A stretch of DNA of 64,000 nt from Thalassotalea psychrophila (GTDB lineage Bacteria > Pseudomonadota > Gammaproteobacteria > Enterobacterales > Alteromonadaceae): positions 2,232,001 through 2,296,000 of the forward strand of contig NZ_CP134145.1 in NCBI RefSeq assembly GCF_031583595.1, written 5' to 3'. This document shows positions 28,350 through 37,598 of the stretch, in pieces. A program made the translations under genes and the position numbers. Positions within the stretch are counted from its first letter, which is position 1. Every line of letters begins with the position of its first letter. Below the pieces are notes generated by a model. It did no database searches, was not told the DNA's origin, and saw only the letters and a program-made list of their open reading frames with translations.

Positions 28350-29609
28350 ATGAAGAACCTATGTTTGTTAACCTTGTTTACCGGTGTTTTATCATCAACG
28401 GTACATGCCAGTAGTTTGTATCTAACTGAATTAAATACAACAGACGTTTCCTTAGCTGGAGCAGGAATATCTGCTCGTGCTGCGGATGCTTCTACCGCTT
28501 TTACCAATCCCGCAGGTATGACTCGGCTAACTGAAGATCAGTACGAGGCGATGCTAATGCCGATCTATGTCTCTCTTGATTTTGATTTAAATGAAGATGC
28601 AACATCCCAAGGCCATACAAATAATTCAGAAGCAGTGCTTCCCAGTGGTGGTGCTTACTACGCTAACAAAGTAAACGATGATTTTTCATGGGGGCTGGCT
28701 CTGGTCGGTTATTTTGGTCTAGGCCTTGAATATGGAATTGAGTGGGCCGGACGATATTATATTGATGAATCAATATTACAAACCTTGGGTCTGCAGCCAT
28801 CGGTGGCATACAAGGTAAACGATAAATGGTCTGTAGGTGCTGGGGTGGTGGTTGGGTATTCCACCTTAAGGCAAACCTTAGCGGTTAATAACCTAGACCC
28901 GCAACTTGGTGATGGAAAGATTACCCTTGAGGACAGTGAAGTATCTTATCAATTTAATTTTGGGGTTTTGTACGAGCTAAGTCAATCAACCCGTTTTGGC
29001 ATGCAATATTTAACCGAAACAGATTTAGACTTTGATGATGTAGCTTCGGTAAAAAATATTGGCCCGTTTTACCAAGGAATATTCAACCGCAGTGGCTTAA
29101 CGGGCAGTTCTGTTGATATCACCATGACTCTTCCGCAATCGATAAACCTTAGTGCATTTCATCAAATAAATAGCCATTGGAATATGCTTGCCAGTGCATC
29201 TTGGCAGGAGTGGTCTAAATTTGGCACATTAAATATCTATATTGATGCCAATGAAGGGATTCAATCAACGTTAGAAAAAAACTTTGATGATGTTGTTGCA
29301 GCTTCAATTGGTGGCCAATATCAATGGAGTGACACCTTACAGCTCAGCTTTGGAACAACCTATCAAAGCTCTATGGTTGAAGACAAATATCGCACACCAG
29401 ATTTACCTTTATCTGACAGTGTCCGTTTAGGTTTTGGTACTAAGCTTGACCTTGACGAACAGTCATCATTAAAAATTGGTTATGAATTATTATGGTTAGG
29501 TGATATTAAGCTAGACCAAGAGCGAGGCCCTCTTACTGGACGGTTAGCGGGTGAATACAAAGATTCAGCCATGCATTTTTTCAGCATAGGGTACAGTTCT
29601 AATTTTTAA
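28350..29609 (+). CDS. FadL/OmpP1-family outer-membrane channel
   Basis: Outer-membrane channel for hydrophobic molecules such as long-chain fatty acids, 419 aa. Signal peptide MKNLCLLTLFTGVLSSTVHA is followed by the family N-terminus SLAGAGISARAADASTAFTNPAGMTRL, which forms the hatch region. The rest alternates as amphipathic beta strands and ends in an aromatic residue (SIGYSSNF), as needed for outer-membrane insertion. It follows the LetB-like gene by 115 bases, with no terminator in between that I can see, so partial co-transcription is possible. Substrate not predictable. Confidence 0.9.
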   Translation: MKNLCLLTLFTGVLSSTVHASSLYLTELNTTDVSLAGAGISARAADASTAFTNPAGMTRLTEDQYEAMLMPIYVSLDFDLNEDATSQGHTNNSEAVLPSGGAYYANKVNDDFSWGLALVGYFGLGLEYGIEWAGRYYIDESILQTLGLQPSVAYKVNDKWSVGAGVVVGYSTLRQTLAVNNLDPQLGDGKITLEDSEVSYQFNFGVLYELSQSTRFGMQYLTETDLDFDDVASVKNIGPFYQGIFNRSGLTGSSVDITMTLPQSINLSAFHQINSHWNMLASASWQEWSKFGTLNIYIDANEGIQSTLEKNFDDVVAASIGGQYQWSDTLQLSFGTTYQSSMVEDKYRTPDLPLSDSVRLGFGTKLDLDEQSSLKIGYELLWLGDIKLDQERGPLTGRLAGEYKDSAMHFFSIGYSSNF

Positions 29610-29666
29610 CAACCAACATTTTATGTAAATTTACTAGAAGTAAATACTTATATTTGAGGAAATAAA

Positions 29667-30707
29667 ATGAATATCATTCGAAGTCGCAATACTTTACCGC
29701 TTGTCATTATTTGTTTTTTTACAATGCAAGTCTTCGCGCAGGATATAGAAGACATATCGTCATTTCAGTTCAAACATGATGAAATTGTTCCTTCTGTTTT
29801 TAATTCACCTTCCTATAACTTTAGTGAACTTAAAAACAATCAGTTTTATTTATACGCCAGTGATAGTGACAGCTCAGGTAATGGCCTAACACCTGAACAA
29901 CAAGCGAAGCGTTTAGAGATTATCGCAAAAATGACGGCGAATCCTATTGGTAACGCTTGGATGATTTGGCTACAAAATGACTGGTCTCATTTAGAGGGTG
30001 ATTTTCTTGATGATAATGACCTGGGTGGTCAAATGGTCAATTCAACAAAGTTCCAACCGGTAATGCCATTTCCATTTAAAATAGGTGATGATGATTGGAA
30101 TTTTCTTGTTCGTCCGGTATTACAATATCAATCGGTCCCTTTAAGTGAACAAGGGGGATTAACACCTAGTGATAGAACATCCAGTATGGGTGATACGGCA
30201 CTTTTAACATTAGTCGGTCCAAGTAAACTTGATGGCTTTGTTTGGGCGGTTGGTGCTACGCAAATATTCGATACTGCTGAAGAAGATGTTACTGGCCAAG
30301 GTAAATATCAAGTAGGACCAGCGGTTCTCGTCGCTTCTTTAGCAAAAAATGCTGGTGGTTGGAATCGCGGTGCTCTTTTTCAGCATTGGTGGTCACAATC
30401 AGGCGATGAAGACCGTGCAGACACCAGCCTTACGGATATTCAATATTTTGTTAATTATCGGTTGAGTACAACTGAGCTTGTCGGTATGAGCCCTAATATC
30501 AAATACGATTGGAAAGCCGCGGGTGGACAACGACTAACTTTACCTGTGGGGTTAGGTTATTCAAATGTATATCAACTAGGTCCTTTACCGGTAAGAGTCG
30601 CTGTCGAATTACAATATAACGTTGTACGACCTGACGATTTAGGCGTAGATTGGAATTTACGATTTATGTTTATCCCTGTCTTGCCAAATCCATTTGTTGA
30701 ATTTTAA
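29667..30707 (+). CDS. Predicted outer-membrane beta-barrel protein (neuromedin U-like/transporter family)
   Basis: Exported protein of 346 aa. Signal peptide about residues 1-24 (ending FTMQVFAQ). A conserved stretch LEIIAKMTANPIGNAWMIWLQND, then strand-rich sequence with PFPFKIGDDDWNFLVRPVLQ and a C-terminal Phe (PNPFVEF), resembles proteins annotated as neuromedin U or transporter in Vibrio and Shewanella. Function is unknown. GAGGAAATAAA gives a strong ribosome site. It lies 57 bases after the FadL-like gene and ends before a bidirectional terminator. Confidence 0.7.
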   Translation: MNIIRSRNTLPLVIICFFTMQVFAQDIEDISSFQFKHDEIVPSVFNSPSYNFSELKNNQFYLYASDSDSSGNGLTPEQQAKRLEIIAKMTANPIGNAWMIWLQNDWSHLEGDFLDDNDLGGQMVNSTKFQPVMPFPFKIGDDDWNFLVRPVLQYQSVPLSEQGGLTPSDRTSSMGDTALLTLVGPSKLDGFVWAVGATQIFDTAEEDVTGQGKYQVGPAVLVASLAKNAGGWNRGALFQHWWSQSGDEDRADTSLTDIQYFVNYRLSTTELVGMSPNIKYDWKAAGGQRLTLPVGLGYSNVYQLGPLPVRVAVELQYNVVRPDDLGVDWNLRFMFIPVLPNPFVEF

Positions 30708-30763
30708 CGGTCGGCATTAGTCGTAGAAGCCTTCATGTCGCCAATATTAATTGTTAATCCGTT

Positions 30764-30793
30764 TAAAAAAAAGGGATCTAATAGATCCCTTTG
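30764..30793. terminator. Bidirectional terminator between convergent units
   Basis: Arms AAGGGATCT (30771-30779) and AGATCCCTT (30783-30791), with an A-run on the left and TTTG on the right. It separates the plus-strand outer-membrane genes from the minus-strand RND operon. A very similar hairpin occurs at 54162-54180. Confidence 0.8.
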
Positions 30794-30815
30794 TTAATGA
30801 ATGCGTTATTAGAGC

Positions 30816-33800
30816 TTATTCTAATGAACCTTCCGCTTCAATATCGGCCAGTGGGCGGTATTTGATTCTATACATAAGCATATAAAATACTGGTACTGCA
30901 AATAATATTAAGAACGTAGCAACCGCTAAACCAACCATCATAGATGCTGCCATTGCTTTAAAGAAGGCATCTTGTAATAGTGGGATCATACCTAATATTG
31001 CCGCTATCGCTGTTAATGATACTGGACGAACCCTTGATACAGCGCCATCAAAAATAGCTTTGTAATCTTCAGCCCCTTTGCCTTGATAAATACTTATTTG
31101 GTCGATCAATACAATACCATTACGACACATCATACCGGTCAAACTTAACGCACCAAGCAAGGCCATAAACGTAAATGGCATATCAAACAATAGTAAACCA
31201 CCAACAACACCTATGATTGATAACGGCACAACAAACCAAATGACCAAACCTTTTTTAAGCGAGTTAAATAATAAAACAGTTAGGAGAAACATAGCTAGGT
31301 AGCCTGCAGGGATTGTTGCTAACACATTCTTTTTAGCATCACTGCTTTTCTCATGCTTTCCACCCCAAGCCATTGAATAACCAACAGGTAATTCTGTTTC
31401 AAATTGCTCGAAATCAGCAAGCATGGCATTTCGTACTGTTGCCGCGGTAATATTTTTAGTGACATCATAATCGGCCATTGCAGTAATGGTACGCATCCTA
31501 TCGCGACGTAAAATATAGGCATCTTCAAAGGTGATATCAAAGCCGTCAACAACTTGTGAAATTTGCACATAGTCTTGTTTAGCAGCGCTGAAAATGTTCA
31601 ATTGTCCCAGATTTTCTAATGATAAACGTTCATTTTCAGGTGGTCTGCTTACCACTGGCATCATCTTAGTGCCTTCTTTATAAAGTCCTATTGTTCTGCC
31701 AGAGAAGTTTTGACGAATCGCTTCATCAAGTTGTTTTTTGCTAATACCTAAACGTCGGCCATTTATTTCATTGTAAAGAGGGCGTATGACTTTCGAGCGA
31801 GCCATCCAGTCGTCTCTTACCGCTTCAGTACCAGGCGTAGCACGCATAATAGTTTTAGCTTTTTCTGAAAGTTGACGTAGTACTAGTGGGTCGGCACCAG
31901 TAAGACGTACTTCGACTGCACCTTTAGGCTGCGGCCCGACAGAGAAACGTTTCAAGTTAAGCGTTAATTCAGGAAATTTATCAACAGCTTCCTGCTTGAT
32001 TTTTGCAATTGTTGGTACCACATCATCTGGTGTTTCAACCATAACTAGAATGTTTGCATAGTTATCAAAATGTTTCTCTGGAGCGTAAGACAACATAAAA
32101 CGTACGTGTCCACCGCCAACGGCTGACGTGGCTTGCGTAACCTTTTCTATTTCTAGTAGGTAGTTTTCAATCGCTTTAACTTTATCTTCCATAGTGCGAA
32201 TGTCAGTGCCATAACCATCCCATACATCAATTTGAAATTGCTTAACTGTGGATGCTGGAAAGAATTCTGGTTTAACCAATTTAAAACTTTTACCAGCTAT
32301 AACCAGGGCAAGTATCATTACAATGGTAAAGATCCATGGAAAACGCATGCATACATTCAACATTGACTTAAATGACCTAAATACTATGCCTCCGTATGGG
32401 TCATGCTCTTGCTCGCCATGACCATCAAATTCGCCATCTTTGTACAACAAATCACAAAAGAATGGCGTTATTGTTACTGCCGTTACCCAACTTAAGAATA
32501 ATGAAAAGTTTAATACCCAGAATAATGAACCGACAATCTCACCGGTTGAGTCTGGAGATAAACCAATAGGTGCAAAGGCAAGTACTGCAATAACCGTGGC
32601 AATCAATAATGGGTATTGCGTTTGTTTTACAATGGCAATCATCGAGTCCCATTTAGAGTTGCCTTTTTCCATGCCAATAATAAGGCCTTCGACAATAACG
32701 ATGGCATTATCAATCAACATACCTAAAGCAATAATTAATGCGCCTAGTGAGATCCGTTGCAGCTGAATACCTTTCATTTCCATTAAAATAAACGTACCAG
32801 ATATTGTAACAACTAAAATAAAGCTAATTAACAACCCAGCTTTTCGGCCCATTGTAAATAACAATACAAAGAAGATAATGACACAGGCTTCAAGTAAGTT
32901 TCCTAAAAAGCCTTTAACTGATTTATCCACTTGCGCTGGCTGATTGTAAACAAATTCATAGTCGATACCAATAGGGCGCATTTCTTCAAGTTCTGTTAAT
33001 CGTTCTTGAACACGCTTGCCAATGGTAACTACATTTACTCCAGGGGCAAATGAAATACCAAAACTTATCGCTTGTTGTCCATTTAAAGAGATAACTTTTG
33101 TCGGCTTATCTTTAAATCCTTTGTAAACATTAGCAACATCAGATAAATAAACTAAATTAGACGATCCTATCGGGCTTAACACGGTATTTTTTAAATCGTC
33201 AATAGTTTGATATTCACCTGTTGGGCTAAAACGAACTACTTCTTCGCCCATATGAATGTCACCAGCATTAGACACCACATTTTGGTTTGCAAGAGCAAGC
33301 GAAATGGTATTAGTTGTTATGCCTTGATTTGCGACCTTAGCGCGGTCAATTTCGATAAATATCTGTTCTTGCGCATCGCCACTTATTGCAACTTTACCTA
33401 CACCGTCGACAATAAGAATTTCACGTTTTAAATAATCTGCATATTCTTTAACTTTAGCTAAGTTATGACCATCACCTTTGATTTGCAGCATCATACCGTA
33501 AACATCACCAAAATCATCGTTGATCATTGGAGTTGAAGCACCTTTAGGTAACAGGTGTTGTACGTCAGAAATCTTTCTGCGCATATCATCCCATACTTGT
33601 TGGACGTTTTCAGGCGTTACAGTTTTAGGGATTCTAAAATCAATTTGAGACAAGCCATTACTTGACCATGAGGCAATATAATCTACCTGTTTCATATTCT
33701 GCAACGCACTTTCTAACACATGCGTAACTTCTTCTTCTACTTGTTGTGCAGAAGCGCCAGGATATAAGGTAACAATTACTGAATTTTTAATGGTAAAGTT

Positions 33801-33950
33801 AGGATCTTCTAACTGACCTAATTCAAAGAAATGTAGTATTCCGCCAAACAAAAGAATGATGGTAATCATCCAGCTTACAAGGGAATTCTTCATTGAGAAG
33901 CCGGCTATTCCGCCACCTGTCTTGGTTTGTTGTAAATTAGTGGTAGTCAT
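30816..33950 (-). CDS. RND efflux permease (second of two paralogues)
   Basis: Proton-driven pump of 1044 aa, a clear paralogue of the protein at 19381-22491: both have LGQLEDPNFTIKNSVIVTLY-type N-termini and the same YPGAS motif. The helix-4 relay reads ALGMLIDNAIVIVEG, again Asp-Asn in place of Asp-Asp. The C-terminal half includes GAVEVRLTGADPLVLRQLSE and the usual LTGMMCRNGIVLIDQI. It follows its adaptor by 3 bases. No outer-membrane factor gene is adjacent. Confidence 0.92.
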   Translation of the reverse strand: MTTTNLQQTKTGGGIAGFSMKNSLVSWMITIILLFGGILHFFELGQLEDPNFTIKNSVIVTLYPGASAQQVEEEVTHVLESALQNMKQVDYIASWSSNGLSQIDFRIPKTVTPENVQQVWDDMRRKISDVQHLLPKGASTPMINDDFGDVYGMMLQIKGDGHNLAKVKEYADYLKREILIVDGVGKVAISGDAQEQIFIEIDRAKVANQGITTNTISLALANQNVVSNAGDIHMGEEVVRFSPTGEYQTIDDLKNTVLSPIGSSNLVYLSDVANVYKGFKDKPTKVISLNGQQAISFGISFAPGVNVVTIGKRVQERLTELEEMRPIGIDYEFVYNQPAQVDKSVKGFLGNLLEACVIIFFVLLFTMGRKAGLLISFILVVTISGTFILMEMKGIQLQRISLGALIIALGMLIDNAIVIVEGLIIGMEKGNSKWDSMIAIVKQTQYPLLIATVIAVLAFAPIGLSPDSTGEIVGSLFWVLNFSLFLSWVTAVTITPFFCDLLYKDGEFDGHGEQEHDPYGGIVFRSFKSMLNVCMRFPWIFTIVMILALVIAGKSFKLVKPEFFPASTVKQFQIDVWDGYGTDIRTMEDKVKAIENYLLEIEKVTQATSAVGGGHVRFMLSYAPEKHFDNYANILVMVETPDDVVPTIAKIKQEAVDKFPELTLNLKRFSVGPQPKGAVEVRLTGADPLVLRQLSEKAKTIMRATPGTEAVRDDWMARSKVIRPLYNEINGRRLGISKKQLDEAIRQNFSGRTIGLYKEGTKMMPVVSRPPENERLSLENLGQLNIFSAAKQDYVQISQVVDGFDITFEDAYILRRDRMRTITAMADYDVTKNITAATVRNAMLADFEQFETELPVGYSMAWGGKHEKSSDAKKNVLATIPAGYLAMFLLTVLLFNSLKKGLVIWFVVPLSIIGVVGGLLLFDMPFTFMALLGALSLTGMMCRNGIVLIDQISIYQGKGAEDYKAIFDGAVSRVRPVSLTAIAAILGMIPLLQDAFFKAMAASMMVGLAVATFLILFAVPVFYMLMYRIKYRPLADIEAEGSLE

Positions 33951-33953
33951 GGC

Positions 33954-35066
33954 TTAAATACCTCGCTCTTTAATCCATGCTCTTACTTTAGTGTCATCTA
34001 CTAAAGAGTTTACACCTGCAGCAACAATAACATCACCTGGTTTTAGGCCGGTTGTAACTTGCATGCCTTTACTGCTTAAACCATTTACTGTTATTAATTG
34101 TTTGCTTACTCGCATTGTTTCTTGATTCACTTTCCAAACCGCAAATTGTTTATCTTCTGGATTGGTTTCTGCCGGAGAGAATACTGCTTCAATAGGTACT
34201 AAAGAGTATTTATCAATGTTTGAAATAACATGATCCAATTCAATTTTTACATTGGCGGTCATGCCTGGAGCCAAGTAAACGCCTTCAGGTTTATCCATAT
34301 GCAAAACAACAGTGTATGAACGTGAACGAGGGTCTGGTTGGTTATCAATTTCTTTAAAGGTTGCTCTAAACTCTTTGTCTTGCAGTATTTCTGATGATGT
34401 AAAAATTACTGCTGGCCTATATGACTTCGACCCTTGCGATATCCGGCTAAGAATCGACTCTGGTAGTTGAAAACTAACATCGATGCCATCTTCATCATGT
34501 AATACAAAGGCAGTATTATTCGCTTTTACTGCTTCATGATTTTGCACGTTTTTACTCGAGATTTTGCCATCATATGGAGCACGAAGAATAGTATAGGCTA
34601 AGTTGTTTTCAGCATTTTCTAAATTAACTTTTGCTAAAATCTTTTGCGCTTCAGCTTCATCAAATTGTGCTTGCGAGGTCAATTCTAATGACAGCATGCG
34701 TTTAAACCGAAGGAATGTTTTTTCGGCTAAATTAAATTGTGCTTTTGCAGTTGCAACGTTAACTTTAAAATCAGTTGGGTCCATTTTAGCAATAACATCA
34801 CCTTTTTTAACTAATGAACCTGCTACAACATTAACTTCAATTAATTCACCACCAACACGAAATGCTAATTCCGTTTCATTTGATGCTTTAATTAACGCTG
34901 GAAAATTCTGATCAAAACTACTTGTATGATCATTCACAGTATAAAGTGTTGCTGGACGAACTACGTCTTTAACTTCTTCAATTACAGGTTTAGAACAACC
35001 GACAAGAAGCACGATTGGTAATAGAATGGCTTTATTTAAATAAGCTTTTCTGTTTAATGTTTTCAT
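33954..35066 (-). CDS. RND periplasmic adaptor lipoprotein (partner of the second permease)
   Basis: Membrane-fusion protein of about 370 aa. The open frame reaches a TTG at 35078, but the ATG at 35066 has GGA seven bases upstream and gives a standard lipoprotein signal (MKTLNRKAYLNKAI through LLVGC), so I use it. Half-lipoyl motifs GSLVKKGDVIAKMDPTDF and RAPYDGKISSKNV flank a coiled hairpin (residues about 95-150). Operon with the RND permease, possibly including the outer-membrane protein gene upstream at 35210-35965. Confidence 0.88.
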   Translation of the reverse strand: MKTLNRKAYLNKAILLPIVLLVGCSKPVIEEVKDVVRPATLYTVNDHTSSFDQNFPALIKASNETELAFRVGGELIEVNVVAGSLVKKGDVIAKMDPTDFKVNVATAKAQFNLAEKTFLRFKRMLSLELTSQAQFDEAEAQKILAKVNLENAENNLAYTILRAPYDGKISSKNVQNHEAVKANNTAFVLHDEDGIDVSFQLPESILSRISQGSKSYRPAVIFTSSEILQDKEFRATFKEIDNQPDPRSRSYTVVLHMDKPEGVYLAPGMTANVKIELDHVISNIDKYSLVPIEAVFSPAETNPEDKQFAVWKVNQETMRVSKQLITVNGLSSKGMQVTTGLKPGDVIVAAGVNSLVDDTKVRAWIKERGI

Positions 35067-35209
35067 TTGTATATCCAATAAATTTAATCAAAAAATAAAT
35101 TCAGTAACAAATTGATCATTGAATTCCCAGAACTTAAGTATAGCTGCGAATTGTTAATCAATATTAAATGCATTGGACAATCACTCTTTGCCCACCTGCA
35201 TCGCAAAAA

Positions 35210-35965
35210 TTAAAAGTTAAAAATCAGGCCTATGCTAGGTCCATGGGTGACGGTGTCATATTGAAAGTATCCAGGTTGACCTTTCGAACCTTCGTCAAAA
35301 TCTACCCACGTCGCTTTATAATTTAAATCTAGGGTCATAAGATCATTTATGTTATATAAAACACCTGTTTTCACAGTAGAGGTAAAATCAGCACCGATAC
35401 CGAAACCGCCAACATCTAGGTGAGCCTGAAACGTCCAGTTTTCAGCAAATTTTTGTTGTACGCGAAGACCTATAACGGGGTCCATCCAGTCAGCTTTCTC
35501 TTCTATGGAAATGCTACCAGAGGTGAAACCAGGGTTAAATGATGCTTCAAGATCATTATCCCACCAACGAAAACCAGCAATAATATCAACGTGACCATTG
35601 GCAATTTCGGTTCTATTAACTGCTAATCCTTCAAAAACACCTTGGCGAACGTCAGCCTTGATTCGGCTTCCATTGTCATTTTTCTTAGTACCGCCTAAAT
35701 CCATATAACCATAATCAAATACCATGCCCCAACCGGAGGTGTGATGTGCTTCAAAATGAAGCATTGCACCGCTTTCCAGGTTGTTCAATATCGTGTCAAA
35801 GTTAACGCTAAGTTCAGTATTAGGAGCTCGGTTTACGGTGGCATCACCATCGATGGTTGTTGCCATAATATAAGGCTCTATTTGAAAGTCCCAATCGTCG
35901 GCTTGTACCGTAGTAGATATGCTTGTCAGTGCTGCTAAACTTAATGCTTTTGTATTTAATTTCAT
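35210..35965 (-). CDS. Predicted outer-membrane beta-barrel protein, unknown function
   Basis: Secreted protein of 251 aa with signal peptide ending STTVQA. The mature part starts DDWDFQIEPYIMATTIDGDATV and shows alternating strands with aromatic girdle residues, ending HGPSIGLIFNF with terminal Phe, typical of a small outer-membrane barrel. It resembles uncharacterised OmpA-barrel-like proteins of marine gammaproteobacteria; no specific function is visible. It lies 143 bases ahead of the RND adaptor on the same strand. Confidence 0.65.
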   Translation of the reverse strand: MKLNTKALSLAALTSISTTVQADDWDFQIEPYIMATTIDGDATVNRAPNTELSVNFDTILNNLESGAMLHFEAHHTSGWGMVFDYGYMDLGGTKKNDNGSRIKADVRQGVFEGLAVNRTEIANGHVDIIAGFRWWDNDLEASFNPGFTSGSISIEEKADWMDPVIGLRVQQKFAENWTFQAHLDVGGFGIGADFTSTVKTGVLYNINDLMTLDLNYKATWVDFDEGSKGQPGYFQYDTVTHGPSIGLIFNF

Positions 35966-36652
35966 GCTAATTTTCCAAGTGATTTAAGCAATATTGTGAA
36001 TATTTATGTGCGCATTTTAGTCATTTAGAAAATAGTTAGAACCAAATTAAATATATAGTCCTATAAATAAAAGTAATAGTGCATATATATCAGCAAGTTA
36101 ATTAAGAATGTCTCTGAATAATGTTGTATCTCATGTTGCCTGAGAGTTGATGGCTTGTAGTGTACTGGTTATGAGGTGGTAAGTGAGATGTAAATATTGC
36201 TTTGGCTGTAGTTTTTATTTCGAATAGATAAATAACAACTTGAACCTTTCTTTTAAGAACGAGTCTTGTGTGTATTTAGAGTACAATAATGGTTTATTTT
36301 AAGGTTGAATTTTCATTACATTAAATTTGTACTGGCTAATCTTAACAGAGTATAAGCGCTGAAGATAACTATGTACCAAATAGGGTTGCAGTGTAAAGTT
36401 TTGCTAATTATGTTCAAGGTCCTATCCTCTGTATAAATTTCAAAAATATCGTAAAAATAAAATTGATTAATAAAGTAGGGCGTTACAGTATTAATCATTC
36501 CGCTACATTTGGTTGCATTTTAGATACAAAATAAGCAAAAAAGAAATTAATTATGTTTTTAGCGCTATAATTACAGCTTATAGTAGGTTAATTGTTGTTC
36601 CTTTATACTTGTCTACTATTCTTCAATATTATGTTTTAATTAAGGAAAAAAT
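35966..36652. other. Long intergenic region before the LysR gene
   Basis: About 690 AT-rich bases between divergent genes. A 60-codon minus-strand frame at 36316-36498 has no ribosome site and a poor composition, so I do not call it. No RNA gene, repeat or clear inverted repeat is visible. The LysR promoter and probably its autoregulatory site must lie near the right end. Confidence 0.45.
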
Positions 36653-37582
36653 TTGTCACGAAATATGAGAAATATTGATCTAAATTTATTGCCGGTATTT
36701 TCAGCGTTAATGCGAGACAAAAATTTAAGTCACACAGCCGAAAACTTAGGAATGACCCAACCTGCTGTTTCACAAGCGTTGAAGAGACTACGCTCCCTTT
36801 ATAATGATCCCCTGTTTGAACGTAAAGGGGGAAAAATGGAACCTACTTTAAAAGCAGAGTCGATTTATCCAGGGGTTGAAGTTATTTTGAACAATGTGTT
36901 ACACACTTTACCTGAACAAGATAAGTTTGACCCAAAAACATCGAATAAACATTTTCACGTCAATATTTTAGGCGTAGCACATAAATTATTCATGACCAAT
37001 GTCATTAAAAAGCTTGCTCAAATTGCACCTAATATCTCTGTCACTGTAACTTCTGATCTTGTTGAAGATATTGAAAAGTCATTGCGCGACAGAGTATACG
37101 ATTTGCATATCGATTATTTGAAAGGTGAGCAAACAAGTTGCCATCAAGAAGCTATCTTTAGCGACGATCTATACATCATGGCAAGAAAGAATCATCCTAG
37201 GTTACAGGGTCTTAAAGAAATAACGGTAGAACAATATATGGCAGAGTTTCATGCCGCTATAACACCAAGATCAGATAATATTTATCCACTGCTTAAAGCA
37301 ATTAAAGATTTACCAATAGTTAGGGAAATTCGCTACACCAACAGTAGTATCAGAAATATTATTGAGATTGTTGGAGTGACGGATTATCTTTGTATCATGC
37401 CCCTTGGAATGCTAGCTTCAATGATAAACTACCAAGACTATATTTGGTTCAAACCGCCATTTTATACCAAAAATATGGATGCTTATATGAGTTGGCATTG
37501 GGCAATGGAACATTTTCAGTCACACAAATGGCTTCGAAGTGTCATTATTGAAAGCTGCAAAGAACTAAAACGACTTGATTAA
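36653..37582 (+). CDS. LysR-family transcription regulator
   Basis: DNA-binding regulator of 309 aa. The N-terminal winged helix-turn-helix reads LNLLPVFSALMRDKNLSHTA then LGMTQPAVSQALKRLR, followed by LFERKGGKMEPT, standard for the family. The C-terminal effector domain (about residues 95-300) has no ligand signature I can name. The start is a TTG at 36653 with AAGGA six bases upstream; the ATG at 36665 lies 18 bases from it, too far. The gene stands alone and converges on batD with 16 bases between stops. Target genes are not evident. Confidence 0.92.
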   Translation: MSRNMRNIDLNLLPVFSALMRDKNLSHTAENLGMTQPAVSQALKRLRSLYNDPLFERKGGKMEPTLKAESIYPGVEVILNNVLHTLPEQDKFDPKTSNKHFHVNILGVAHKLFMTNVIKKLAQIAPNISVTVTSDLVEDIEKSLRDRVYDLHIDYLKGEQTSCHQEAIFSDDLYIMARKNHPRLQGLKEITVEQYMAEFHAAITPRSDNIYPLLKAIKDLPIVREIRYTNSSIRNIIEIVGVTDYLCIMPLGMLASMINYQDYIWFKPPFYTKNMDAYMSWHWAMEHFQSHKWLRSVIIESCKELKRLD

Positions 37583-37598
37583 AATAATATCGACAGGT

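Noticed and set aside
36316..36498. Minus-strand frame of 60 codons in the gap before the LysR gene
   Set aside because: No ribosome site and no protein-like pattern; probably chance in AT-rich DNA.
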